From: JBNKLG01 sp050292235
Lineage (GTDB): Bacteria; Pseudomonadota; Gammaproteobacteria; Chromatiales; Chromatiaceae
Length of the DNA stretch: 22,971 nt
Reading direction: 5' to 3'
NCBI GenBank assembly: GCA_050292235.1
Contig: JBNKLG010000043.1
Location: forward strand, 1-22,971
The position numbers and the translations under genes are program-made. A model generated the notes under the pieces. That model saw only the letters and a program-made list of their open reading frames with translations, ran no database searches and had not been told where the DNA came from. Below are positions 14,932-22,971 of this stretch, piece by piece (position 1 is the first letter of the stretch; each line of letters starts with the position of its first letter).

Positions 14932-17900
14932 ATGAAACAAGAAGAACAGATGGGGGAGGGTGTGGAGTCTTCCTCAAAGGGTGTTACCCGGAACCTGGGA
15001 TTGGCGGGGAAGACGGCCCGTTTTTTCATCAATTCCCCACTGGCACCGCTCTTTTTTGCCTCCATGATGTTCATGGGCATCATCGGGCTGCTGGTAACAC
15101 CGCGCCAGGAGGATCCCCAAATCTCTGTGCCCATGGTGGATATCTTCGTCCAGTATCAGGGCGCCTCCGCCGAGCAGGTCTCGACCCTGGCGATTCAACC
15201 GCTGGAACGCCTGATCAGCGAAATTCCCGGCGTTGAACACGTCTATTCCGCCTCCATGCGTGGGCGTGGGGCCGTCACGGTGCAGTTTGAGGTGGGGGAG
15301 CAAATGGGCCCCTCGCTGGTCAAGATCAATGACAAGTTGGACTCCAATCTGGATCTGATCCCCCCTGGTGTTTCCCCCCCCTTGGTCAAAGCCCGAGGGA
15401 TCGATGATGTACCAGTGGTCAATATCACCCTTTGGTCCAGGGATCTGAATGGGAACGGCCAGTCGAATGTAGATGATGGTCAGCTACGCATGCTGGCCCA
15501 CAACGTCATGCAGAAGCTGAAGGAGATCCCCAATACTGGCAATAGTTTTGTGGTGGGCGGCCGTCGTGAGCAACTTCGGGTAGAGGTGTTGCCGGAGAAA
15601 CTATCCGGCTACAACATCAGCCTGGATCAGGTGGCTGGTGCGATCAAAAAGGCCAATTCCGAGATTGTGGCCGGTGGCGTCGAGTCCAATGGACGCTATC
15701 TCAATGTCACCGCTGGTTCCTTTCTCCGCACCATTGAAGACATCAATCGGTTGGTGGTGGGCTCCCACAACAATGTCTCGGTTTATGTCCATGATGTGGC
15801 CCGGGTCTTTCAGGGGCCGGAGGAGGCAACCCGTTTGGTCTCCTACTATTCGGGAGCAGCGGCTGAAGCAGAGGAACGGGCCGACGGCATGCCCGCAGTG
15901 ACCATCGCCATCGCCAAAAAAGTAGGCTCCAATGGGGTGAAGGTGGCCAACGATGTGATCGCCCGTGCGGAAAAACTCAAGGGCAGCCTGATTCCCCCCG
16001 ACGTAGCACTGAGCGTGACCCGCAACTATGGTCAGACCGCTGATGATAAGGTCAATGATCTGATCAAAAAGCTCTTTGTCGCCACCGGTTTCGTTTTCCT
16101 TTTGGTGCTGGTGGCCTTTCGGGCCCTGAGACCCGCGATTGTGGTCCTTCTGGTGATTCCCGTTGTCTTGCTGATGACCATTTTCGGGGCCTGGCTGATG
16201 GGCTTTACCATCGATCGGGTCAGCCTGTTTGCTCTGATTTTCTCTATCGGTATTCTGGTGGATGATGCCATTGTGGTAGTGGAGAACATCTACCGCCGTT
16301 GGCTGGAAAGCGGAAGAACCGATGTGAAAACGGCCATCGAAGCGGTGGCCGAGGTGGGCAATCCCACCATTCTGGCCACCCTGACCGTCATTGCTGCGCT
16401 TCTGCCCATGGGATTTGTCAGGGGCATGATGGGGCCTTATATGATGCCGATCCCGGCCCTGGGCTCGGTGGCCATGGTGATCTCTCTGTTTGCAGCCTTT
16501 GTCTTCACCCCCTGGCTGGCCGTATCGCCCTGGCTCAAGCCCAAGATGTCCTACCTCAAGGTGGCCGAGGCACGGGAACACCGAGAAGCTGAATGGCTGG
16601 AGGGGCTTTACTGCAAACTGCTGATGCCCCTGATCAACAGCCGTAAAAAGCGCCTTCTGTTTCGGTTGATTCTTTGGGGTGTTTTTCTCTTTACCTGCCT
16701 CTTCTTCTACACCAAATGGGTCACAGTGAAGATGCTGCCTCTGGACAACAAACCGGAGTTTACTCTGGTGCTGGATATGCACGAGGGTACTGCTTTGCCA
16801 GTGACCGCCAATGTCGCCCACCAACTGGCCGAGGCCATGCGTACCCTGCCGGAGGTGACGGCGGTCCAGACTTATGTCGGTACAGCCAGACCCTATGATT
16901 TCAATGGTATGGTGCGCCATTACTATCTACGGGACAAACCCTGGCAGGCGGAGATCCAGGTGCAGCTTTTGCACAAGAAGAAACGTCAGCGTTCCAGCCA
17001 TGAGATCGCGGTGGTGGCCCGGGCGATGGCGAAAAAACTGGTGGCTTCTGAACAGGGTCGCTTTGCTGTGGTGGAGATGCCGCCAGGCCCGCCGGTACTG
17101 CAATCCGTGGTGGCTGAGATCCATGGTCCCTCTCCAGAGGTACGGCGCCGTTTTGCAGCGGATATGACACGTTTATTCGAAAGGGCGGAAAGCCTGCGGG
17201 ATGTAGACAATTATATGCAGCAACCCCTGAGCTACTGGCGCTTCGTGGTCGATAGCGAGAAAGCAGAACGACGCGGTATTGATGTCGAAACCATCAATCG
17301 TAACCTCTCCACTGGATTGGGGGGAGTTTCTATTGGCGATGTCAAACAGCGGGCGGGCCACGAGCCGATCAATATCATGATTCAGGTGCCCCTGGCACAG
17401 CGTTCCGAGATCACCCGGCTTGGGGATTTGCCGATTAAATCGGGGGATGGTCAAACCGTACCGCTGCGGGAGCTGGGTCGTTTTGAGGAGATGCAGGAAG
17501 ACGACATCATCTATCACAAGGATCTGCGTGCAGTGGAGTACGTGGTGGCCGATGTCGGCGGTAAGCTGGCGGCACCCATCTACGGTATGTTCCAGATCGG
17601 CGATTTGCTGAAGGATTATGTGGCGCCGGATGGGATCAAGCCCGAAGCCCACTGGGTTGGGCCGCCCGATGACAACAGCCACTCCGCCTTTGAGTGGACA
17701 GGGGAGTGGACCGTCACCTACGAGACTTTCCGCGATATGGGGGCTGCTTTTATGGTGGCCCTGGTGCTCATCTACATTCTGGTGGTCTGGGAGTTTGGTA
17801 ATTTCCGTATTCCTGCGTTGATCATGGCTCCCATCCCCCTGACTTTGCTGGGGATTATCCCGATCCACAGTCTCATGGGTGCGGAATTCACTGCCACCTC

Positions 17901-18867
17901 GATGATTGGCTGGATCGCCCTGGCGGGTATCATCGTGCGCAACTCCATTCTTCTGGTGGACTTTTCTATTCATGAGCTACAAGCTGGCTCCGATGTCAGA
18001 ACGGCGGTGATTCGCGCCTGTAAGACACGAACCCGTCCTATCATGATCACGGCCCTGGCGCTGGTCTGTGGTTCCAGTGTGATTTTCTTTGATCCCATTT
18101 TCCAGGGCATGGCCATCTCTCTGGCCTCTGGGGTTATGGTCTCAACCATCCTGACGCTGGTGGTGATCCCCCTGGGGTGTATAACGGCCAGCCAATCCCT
18201 CTGTACCGTGGCGGGTGTCGCTGATTGTCCTCAGCAGGACGCATCATCTGCCGATGCACCAAAATCTGCCGCCACAGGGGAGACGCTCGTACGCCAGGGC
18301 CGGCTGATGCTGGCTAAAGTTTGGTCGCTGATTCTTTGGCTGCTTTCTTTGTTGATGGGGCTGGTTTCACGTCTGTTGGCGCTGTTTCATGAAAACCCTG
18401 ATAAGAAAAGGCCTGTCGCTACAGCGTCCATCCCGCCCTCAAGTGCTGGTGGTTCATTGACGGGGCAGGGGATATCAAAGCCCAACGTTACATCAGTGCA
18501 ATCTGACGCTTTGTCAGAAGAGATCCTTGCGGCAAAGGGCGAAAAAGATGATGGGCTGATGGTTGCTGAGAAATCTGCCCAGCCTTCTGATGAGGCTCCC
18601 TCTGCTGAAGTTGTACCCGGTTCTCTGATCGGCAAGTCCATGTCAGAGCCTGCTGACGCTGAGGCGATGCCTGTGCCACCAGTCGAGCCTGCTTTGCCAT
18701 CCCAGTCGAGCCCAGCATCCAATAAGCGCTCTGTGGCCCGAAAAAAGATTCGTGCGAAAGCACTGGCAAAGAGTCAGGCCGATTCTCGGCAAGATGTCTC
18801 GGGAGAGGGGGAGAAACCCAGGCCGAAATCACCCAAACGTCGGGGTATTCGTCTGAAAAAAACTTAA
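14932..18867 (+). CDS. RND-family efflux permease with long C-terminal tail
   Basis: An AcrB-type inner-membrane permease driven by protons. Two homologous halves each carry a large periplasmic loop. The proton-relay Asp pair is present in TM4 (Asp444-Asp445 in LVDDAIVVVENIYRRW); the TM10 lysine of AcrB (Lys940) is replaced by Arg1003 in GIIVRNSILLVDF. The core ends near residue 1080, the usual end of the family. About 230 further residues follow: an extra hydrophobic segment (about 1130-1152, VWSLILWLLSLLMGLV) and a long, low-complexity Ser/Pro/Ala/Glu region that ends in a strongly basic Lys/Arg tail (about 1263-1311). I used ATG 14932 (1311 aa); TTG 14929 is possible. No ribosome binding site is strong. 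The codon use of the tail looks like that of the core. Confidence 0.94.
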   Translation: MKQEEQMGEGVESSSKGVTRNLGLAGKTARFFINSPLAPLFFASMMFMGIIGLLVTPRQEDPQISVPMVDIFVQYQGASAEQVSTLAIQPLERLISEIPGVEHVYSASMRGRGAVTVQFEVGEQMGPSLVKINDKLDSNLDLIPPGVSPPLVKARGIDDVPVVNITLWSRDLNGNGQSNVDDGQLRMLAHNVMQKLKEIPNTGNSFVVGGRREQLRVEVLPEKLSGYNISLDQVAGAIKKANSEIVAGGVESNGRYLNVTAGSFLRTIEDINRLVVGSHNNVSVYVHDVARVFQGPEEATRLVSYYSGAAAEAEERADGMPAVTIAIAKKVGSNGVKVANDVIARAEKLKGSLIPPDVALSVTRNYGQTADDKVNDLIKKLFVATGFVFLLVLVAFRALRPAIVVLLVIPVVLLMTIFGAWLMGFTIDRVSLFALIFSIGILVDDAIVVVENIYRRWLESGRTDVKTAIEAVAEVGNPTILATLTVIAALLPMGFVRGMMGPYMMPIPALGSVAMVISLFAAFVFTPWLAVSPWLKPKMSYLKVAEAREHREAEWLEGLYCKLLMPLINSRKKRLLFRLILWGVFLFTCLFFYTKWVTVKMLPLDNKPEFTLVLDMHEGTALPVTANVAHQLAEAMRTLPEVTAVQTYVGTARPYDFNGMVRHYYLRDKPWQAEIQVQLLHKKKRQRSSHEIAVVARAMAKKLVASEQGRFAVVEMPPGPPVLQSVVAEIHGPSPEVRRRFAADMTRLFERAESLRDVDNYMQQPLSYWRFVVDSEKAERRGIDVETINRNLSTGLGGVSIGDVKQRAGHEPINIMIQVPLAQRSEITRLGDLPIKSGDGQTVPLRELGRFEEMQEDDIIYHKDLRAVEYVVADVGGKLAAPIYGMFQIGDLLKDYVAPDGIKPEAHWVGPPDDNSHSAFEWTGEWTVTYETFRDMGAAFMVALVLIYILVVWEFGNFRIPALIMAPIPLTLLGIIPIHSLMGAEFTATSMIGWIALAGIIVRNSILLVDFSIHELQAGSDVRTAVIRACKTRTRPIMITALALVCGSSVIFFDPIFQGMAISLASGVMVSTILTLVVIPLGCITASQSLCTVAGVADCPQQDASSADAPKSAATGETLVRQGRLMLAKVWSLILWLLSLLMGLVSRLLALFHENPDKKRPVATASIPPSSAGGSLTGQGISKPNVTSVQSDALSEEILAAKGEKDDGLMVAEKSAQPSDEAPSAEVVPGSLIGKSMSEPADAEAMPVPPVEPALPSQSSPASNKRSVARKKIRAKALAKSQADSRQDVSGEGEKPRPKSPKRRGIRLKKT

Positions 18868-18890
18868 CTTGAGGAATAGGAGGCTTAACC

Positions 18891-19610
18891 ATGTCGCGAT
18901 TTGTTTTGGCGAGTATCATCTCCCTCACGGCGCTTTCCGTGGCAGCGCAGCAGAACTATGTGTTTCGCCCCCTCGGGCAGGACGAGCAGCCCAGTGCACA
19001 GGCCATTGTACCGGGTTGGCGCCTGTCACCGGAGACCGGGAGACCTGATGTGCCGACTCAGCAGACAACCAACTCGTCTCGTTTTGTCTCTTCACCATCC
19101 ACGCCAAAGAGATCATCGCCAACCTATCTTCAGCCAAGTCCCTATCGCTATAAGCCGAAGTCGCCCAACCAAACCGGGTCTCGTCCTGTTGATCTTTCCA
19201 CCCTGCCAACCCCGGAGATGGATGCCACCGATTTTGCCGTGCCCGTCAAGCCGGGGATGGCTGCGGAAATGCAGATACCGATGACCCCTTCTCAGCCGCA
19301 GACCATTCAGCAACCGCCTGTGATCGAAGGACGATATACCCGGCATTTGGATCCTTTGGCCGGTCAGTATCACTATGATGGCGTTCACCATTTTCGTCCC
19401 CTGGAGCAGAAATCCGCAGCAGAAAATGGCATCTTGTCCTCGGCCCGAAGTCAGGCCTATCCCTATTTACCCAGCTATCAGCCGGGAGGGGGCAATCCAT
19501 ACATGATGCCGCCAAATCCTTATATGCCCATGGGCTATGGTTACCCCTATTATCCCAATAGGCATTCTGGCCCCTCTTTCAATGGATTTCACTTCCCCTT
19601 TATCAAGTGA
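18891..19610 (+). CDS. Secreted Pro/Tyr-rich protein of unknown function
   Basis: Not recognised. Residues 1-19 are a signal peptide (ending SVAAQQ), so the product is exported. The 239-aa protein is rich in Pro, Ser, Gln and Tyr and probably lacks a compact fold over much of its length. An FRPL motif occurs twice, at residues 25-28 and 168-171. The last 50 residues are a Pro/Tyr/Met/Gly-rich tail (NPYMMPPNPYMPMGYG). AGGAGG lies 7 bases before the ATG, the best ribosome binding site in the window, so expression may be high. It starts 23 bp after the RND gene, and its stop overlaps the next gene's start, so it belongs to the RND operon. It could be a cell-envelope partner of the pump; that is inference. 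Confidence 0.8.
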   Translation: MSRFVLASIISLTALSVAAQQNYVFRPLGQDEQPSAQAIVPGWRLSPETGRPDVPTQQTTNSSRFVSSPSTPKRSSPTYLQPSPYRYKPKSPNQTGSRPVDLSTLPTPEMDATDFAVPVKPGMAAEMQIPMTPSQPQTIQQPPVIEGRYTRHLDPLAGQYHYDGVHHFRPLEQKSAAENGILSSARSQAYPYLPSYQPGGGNPYMMPPNPYMPMGYGYPYYPNRHSGPSFNGFHFPFIK

Positions 19611-20209
19611 TGTCAGCCTTTTTCTCTCGATGGCTGCAGTATCTCTTGCCGCTGATATTGTTGGTTTATCTGTTGATGGGGTGGCTGTTTCGACAACAGA
19701 TCTTTGGGGTGGCTGACGCTCCCAACAAAGTCCAGCCGGATGCGAAGGTGGTTGAGGCGCTGCCACAATTTGCCGGGGGTGTGGCAGCATTTTCATCAGA
19801 TACCCAAACAGTACCCCAAGCCTCAGTTTCTCCCTATCACTTTCGATCCGTGCAAGACAGCGAATGGGAAGAAGATCAGGATATGCTGAATTTGCTTCTG
19901 CCTGCCCGTCAGCAAGTGGCATCCGGTCAGGTAGGTCAGGCAGAGGCCACTTTCCGCAATATCATTGCGCGTTATCCTCAGCGACCCGATGCCTATGGCG
20001 AACTGGGCAATCTCTATCTGAGTCAGGGACGTCATGGAGATGCTGCTGAGGCCTATTTGTCAGCGGGCTTTCGATTGCGGTTGCCTGCTCAGCAAGGGCG
20101 CTACGAGGATCTGATGCGGGTTTTGCAGCAATTGGCACCAGAGAAGGCAGCCAGCCTGCATCAATATCATGCGCAAGGAAATGCTCCTCTGTCGAATCGA
20201 TTACAATAG
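19610..20209 (+). CDS. Membrane-anchored TPR protein
   Basis: A single N-terminal membrane helix (about residues 8-25, LQYLLPLILLVYLLMGWLF) is followed by a linker and a C-terminal region with tetratricopeptide-like repeats (QVGQAEATFRNIIARYPQRPDAYGELGNLYLSQGRHGDAAEAYLSAG). TPR repeats bind other proteins, so this is probably a scaffold facing the periplasm. I used ATG 19610, which overlaps the upstream stop (TGATG); GTG 19607 is one codon earlier. 199 aa. The close coupling to the Pro/Tyr-rich gene suggests the two products act together. Confidence 0.8.
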   Translation: MSAFFSRWLQYLLPLILLVYLLMGWLFRQQIFGVADAPNKVQPDAKVVEALPQFAGGVAAFSSDTQTVPQASVSPYHFRSVQDSEWEEDQDMLNLLLPARQQVASGQVGQAEATFRNIIARYPQRPDAYGELGNLYLSQGRHGDAAEAYLSAGFRLRLPAQQGRYEDLMRVLQQLAPEKAASLHQYHAQGNAPLSNRLQ

Positions 20210-20240
20210 GTCGCTTAATGAAAATGAGTGGAGTGTTTTA

Positions 20241-20813
20241 ATGTTCAGAAATCTGTTTGCCTTTATTGGCTTCGTTGCGGTTGTTGCCCTTGTTGCGCTG
20301 GGTATCAAATTACAGACTGTGGTCAATGTTTTTGATGCTGGCGCGGTCGGGGTTTATGCCGATCTGGGGAAAAAAATTCTTGAAACCCAGAGCAGTGCTC
20401 AGGCTACAGTCTGGAAAGTGCCGGTGGCCGATGGTGTCTCTGCCGAGGATGTGGAAGAGGCCATGAAAATGGTGGCGAACGAACTCAATATGGCAAAGGT
20501 GGCTGAGTTGCCTCTTTCCAAGGATATCGAGGCCAAAACGGGAAAACCCTATCGGGTCGCCAAGATTTTCATGTTCTGCAACTCCCTCACTGCAGCCAGA
20601 ATGATGGATTACGATGATGCCTTTTCGGCCTATCTGCCTTGTCGTATCACCCTATTAGAGGATAAAACAGGAAAACTCTGGCTCTACTCACTCAACATGG
20701 ATCTCATGATTCATGGTGGGGCTCCGTTACCCTCAGATCTGAAAGAAGAGGCGATCAAAGTCAAAGAGACCATTCTGACCATCATGAAACGGGGCGCTGC
20801 CGGGGATTTCTGA
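20241..20813 (+). CDS. DUF302 family protein with N-terminal membrane helix
   Basis: A 190-aa protein with an N-terminal hydrophobic helix (FAFIGFVAVVALVALG, anchor or signal), then a DUF302-like domain (about residues 65-180: DVEEAMKMVANELNM, then YRVAKIFMFCNSLTAARMM, then SAYLPCRITLLEDKTGKLWL). DUF302 proteins are of unknown function and often occur beside envelope or redox genes. I chose ATG 20241 because the anchor follows directly; a longer frame from 20169 overlaps the TPR gene by 41 bp and encodes no sensible extension. It sits 31 bp after the TPR gene, and trmO follows 6 bp after its stop, so it is inside the same run of genes. Confidence 0.8.
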   Translation: MFRNLFAFIGFVAVVALVALGIKLQTVVNVFDAGAVGVYADLGKKILETQSSAQATVWKVPVADGVSAEDVEEAMKMVANELNMAKVAELPLSKDIEAKTGKPYRVAKIFMFCNSLTAARMMDYDDAFSAYLPCRITLLEDKTGKLWLYSLNMDLMIHGGAPLPSDLKEEAIKVKETILTIMKRGAAGDF

Positions 20814-20819
20814 TTCTCT

Positions 20820-21557
20820 GTGGGGATTGAGGTGTCCAAGGCTTTTCAGTTCGAGTCTATCGCCACTGTGCGCAGTCCGTTCAAAGAGAAGTTTGGCATT
20901 CCGCGTCAGCCAGGGCTGATCAAGGGCGTGCGGGGCTCTTTGGAGATGTGTTCGCCCTATGATCGGCCGGAATGGTTCGAGGGTATCGAGGGAATTAGTC
21001 ATCTCTGGTTGCTGTGGGTTTTTCATGGTCAGGCGAGAGGGACACCGAAGCCTAAGGTGAGGCCGCCCCGTTTGGGTGGCAATCAACGCCTGGGGGTTTT
21101 TGCCAGCCGGTCTGGGTTTCGACCTAATCCCATCGGTTTGTCGCTGGTTCGTTTTGACGGGCTGCGGGAAAATAAAACTGGTGGGGTAGTGCTGGCGGTT
21201 TCCGGGCTGGATCTCATGGATGGGACCCCTTTGTTGGATATCAAACCCTATTTGCCTTATGCCGAGGCCCAAGTTGATGCCCAGAATCCCATTGCCCCGC
21301 AAGCACCTGTGCCCCACATGGGGGTGGAATTTAGTGATGGGGCCGAAAGGGTATTGGCCGGGCACCGGGATGGTGGACATTTGCGCCAGATGATTGTTGA
21401 GACACTGGCCCTGGACCCCAGGCCTGCTTATCGGGGCACTCAGGATGCAAAAGAATATGCCATGTATCTGGCTGATCTCAATCTGCGTTGGCGACTGAAG
21501 TCAGCCAGTCACCTATTGGTAACAGTGATTGAAAGGGTCACTCTATCGAGCGTTTAA
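20820..21557 (+). CDS. trmO: tRNA (N6-threonylcarbamoyladenosine(37)-N6)-methyltransferase TrmO
   Basis: TrmO (TsaA/YaeB) methylates t6A37 to m6t6A37 in certain tRNAs using S-adenosylmethionine. Seen: the TsaA-like domain (about residues 10-150) with IATVRSPFKEKFGIPRQPG, HLWLLWVFH, RLGVFASRSGFRPNPIGLS, and DLMDGTPLLDIKPYLPYA, then the C-terminal domain with LRQMIVETLALDPRPAY. 245 aa, typical. The start is GTG 20820, with GGGGAT about 12 bases upstream; GTG 20832 is a possible alternative. Its last 20 bp overlap the end of the convergent gene. Confidence 0.95.
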   Translation: MGIEVSKAFQFESIATVRSPFKEKFGIPRQPGLIKGVRGSLEMCSPYDRPEWFEGIEGISHLWLLWVFHGQARGTPKPKVRPPRLGGNQRLGVFASRSGFRPNPIGLSLVRFDGLRENKTGGVVLAVSGLDLMDGTPLLDIKPYLPYAEAQVDAQNPIAPQAPVPHMGVEFSDGAERVLAGHRDGGHLRQMIVETLALDPRPAYRGTQDAKEYAMYLADLNLRWRLKSASHLLVTVIERVTLSSV

Positions 21558-22275
21558 ACCGCTCCCAAAAGGCCGAATTTTTATCTTTCGACGAGCTACC
21601 GGTAGAGGTTTGGAATTTCTTCAATTCCTCTTCAGTCCATTCATGTACTGTGATGCAATCCTTTTCGCGCAGGATGAGCAAACCGATGTCTTCCATCCAC
21701 TCAGTGGTGAGGTCTGCCGGGCTAAAGACACTGCGGGTTTCGCCCAGCTCCTGATAATTTTTGATTCTAAGCTGCACGCTTTGGGAGCTGATGTCGGCCC
21801 GGAAGTCGAAAACAATGGGAATCCGGGGCAGAATTTCCACCAGATGGCTGGCATTGTAGTGGCGGTGTTTGTTGCTGCGAATCGTAACGTTCAGCCCATG
21901 TTGGCGAACTTCATCCCGCCAGGTGAAAGCCTCTTTTTCGTTCAGGGCAGGTAAGATCAATGGATGGGGCGCCACCGCATTACAGCGCAACCGAAAACTG
22001 GTCATGTTGTCGCTGGAATCTGTCGTGACTTGGTATTCCGCCTGATGCAGGCTAAAGGTCTTGTCACAACAAGGGAAGTTGTACTGGATGGGAATCTCTT
22101 TTTTGATGTAATTCAGATGCTCACAAAGCTCTTGTAAAAAGCTGAATAACTCTTTGAGACGCGGACGAATCTGTTTTCGGTAAACCTCATCGTTTTGCTG
22201 TTCTTGAGCTTGTTGCGTTTGATCCAGTACGCGCTGTCTTTCTGCTTCGTTCCTGAGGTCGTCTAATAGGCCCAT
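21538..22275 (-). CDS. Conserved-looking protein of unknown function (245 aa)
   Basis: Not recognised. No signal peptide or membrane helix, so probably cytoplasmic. Residues 1-60 are highly charged and helical (NEAERQRVLDQTQQAQEQQND), a likely coiled coil. The rest reads as an alpha/beta domain containing a CC pair (NFPCCDKTF), FRLRCNAVAPHPLILPALNEKEAF, and a conserved-looking WRDEVRQHGLNV. The end is acidic then basic. It lies 11 bp downstream of cnoX on the minus strand, so it is probably in the same operon. It overlaps the end of trmO tail to tail by 20 bp. Confidence 0.75.
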   Translation of the reverse strand: MGLLDDLRNEAERQRVLDQTQQAQEQQNDEVYRKQIRPRLKELFSFLQELCEHLNYIKKEIPIQYNFPCCDKTFSLHQAEYQVTTDSSDNMTSFRLRCNAVAPHPLILPALNEKEAFTWRDEVRQHGLNVTIRSNKHRHYNASHLVEILPRIPIVFDFRADISSQSVQLRIKNYQELGETRSVFSPADLTTEWMEDIGLLILREKDCITVHEWTEEELKKFQTSTGSSSKDKNSAFWERFKRSIE

Positions 22276-22286
22276 AGGTGATTGTC

Positions 22287-22971
22287 TCAGTGCATAAGGG
22301 TGAACAGTTTAGAACGGTAGCGGCTTACAAGGGGGTCTTCCCCCCCCATGAGGTCGAAGACCTCTAGCATGGTTTTTCGTGCCGCATCGTCTTGGAAGCC
22401 ACGGTCGATTTGCATCAGCTTCAGTAGCAATTCCAATGCTTCTTCGTAATTATGTGCGTTAATGGCATGTAAAGCTAATTGAAAGTGAGCTTCGCTGTCA
22501 TTGGGGTTCTCTGCCAAACGGGTTTCTAATTGGGCCACATCAGGGGCATTCCCCAGTTTTTGGCTGACATTGAGGTTGGCCAAAAGAGCAGCGACCTGAG
22601 GTTCTTTGCGTGCCAGTTCGTCCAGACTGTTCAGCAACGCCATGGCTGTGTCCAGGTCGCCCTGGGCATGGCAGATTTGGGCCTTGGTGACCTTGGCGCC
22701 AAGATGACCGGGATCCAGGTCCAATGCCCTGTCGATGAGGTCCGCTGCCGAGGCAAGGTCACCTTGTTCGGCCAGTATCAGAGCCTGTTCGGACATGATG
22801 TCCAGCTCATTGGGCAGATGTTTGTCCAGGAAAGCACGGATCTGAGGTTCAGGGAGTGCGCCCATGAATTCGTCCACCGCCTCACCATCGATATAAAGCC
22901 GTACAGTGGGTAGGCTGCGAATGCCCAGCTGCGCGGCCAGGGCCTGATTTTCCTCGGTATTGACCTTAGAT
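22287..22971 (-). CDS. cnoX: Thioredoxin-TPR co-chaperone CnoX/YbbN (5' end outside window)
   Basis: CnoX (YbbN) is a chaperone-redoxin: a thioredoxin-like domain fused to TPR repeats, which guards proteins against stress and hands them to GroEL. The visible part, 227 residues, starts inside the thioredoxin fold with SKVNTEENQALAAQLGI and the cis-Pro motif RSLPTVRLYIDG. It then runs through TPR-like helices (QALILAEQGDLASAADLIDRALDLDPGH and a second set near NPNDSEAHFQLALHAINAHNYEEAL). The active-site region lies outside the window, so whether it keeps a redox Cys cannot be told. An internal ATG at 22877 is not the start, because the thioredoxin homology continues upstream of it. The 245-aa gene of unknown function follows 11 bp downstream. 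Confidence 0.88.
   Translation of the reverse strand, partial: SKVNTEENQALAAQLGIRSLPTVRLYIDGEAVDEFMGALPEPQIRAFLDKHLPNELDIMSEQALILAEQGDLASAADLIDRALDLDPGHLGAKVTKAQICHAQGDLDTAMALLNSLDELARKEPQVAALLANLNVSQKLGNAPDVAQLETRLAENPNDSEAHFQLALHAINAHNYEEALELLLKLMQIDRGFQDDAARKTMLEVFDLMGGEDPLVSRYRSKLFTLMH

Noticed and set aside
15601..16920. Long minus-strand open frame (439 codons) within the RND gene
   Set aside because: Antisense to a clear RND permease; its product is His/Gln-rich and resembles no protein family.

Overview
The window is about 23 kb of proteobacterial chromosome. It is most likely gammaproteobacterial, judging by the yajC-secD-secF set, a TrmO-type tRNA methyltransferase, CnoX/YbbN, a complete hyp set, and a GTAG-headed REP palindrome with its RAYT transposase. 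The genus cannot be told from the sequence alone. Coding density is high and most genes are on the + strand.

Region by region: (1) 1-452 is the right end of an IS5-family insertion sequence. It ends a few bases before a gene for a secreted 427-aa protein of unknown function (467-1750). (2) 1896-2426 (minus) is a histidine-phosphatase-family gene broken by one in-frame amber codon. (3) 2472-9443 is a complete hydrogenase maturation set, hypF then hypA-B-C-D-E. It is split between hypF and hypA by a REP/RAYT island: a RAYT transposase gene (5223-5663), three composite elements of about 150 bp each bounded by inverted REP units, and one solo REP unit. (4) 9671-12855 is yajC-secD-secF, the accessory part of the Sec translocon. 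(5) 12856-13195 is a mostly non-coding gap, followed by a small SCP2-like protein gene (13196-13591). (6) 13689-20813 is a candidate envelope operon: a periplasmic adaptor, a large RND permease with an unusual C-terminal tail, a secreted Pro/Tyr-rich protein, a membrane-anchored TPR protein and a DUF302 protein; trmO follows 6 bp later. (7) 21538-22971 (minus) holds cnoX (5' end outside the window) and a 245-aa protein of unknown function, convergent with trmO.

How the genes work together: HypF and HypE make the CN ligands of the NiFe-hydrogenase active site, HypC and HypD assemble the Fe(CN)2CO unit, and HypA and HypB insert nickel. No hydrogenase structural gene lies in the window, so the client enzyme must be elsewhere. 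YajC/SecD/SecF assist protein export. The RND adaptor and permease would form an inner-membrane/periplasm export pump, with an outer-membrane channel supplied from elsewhere.

The most unusual material is the REP/RAYT island, which rewrites the 3' end of hypF and supplies the RAYT stop codon, and the RND-centred operon with its tailed permease and unnamed partners.
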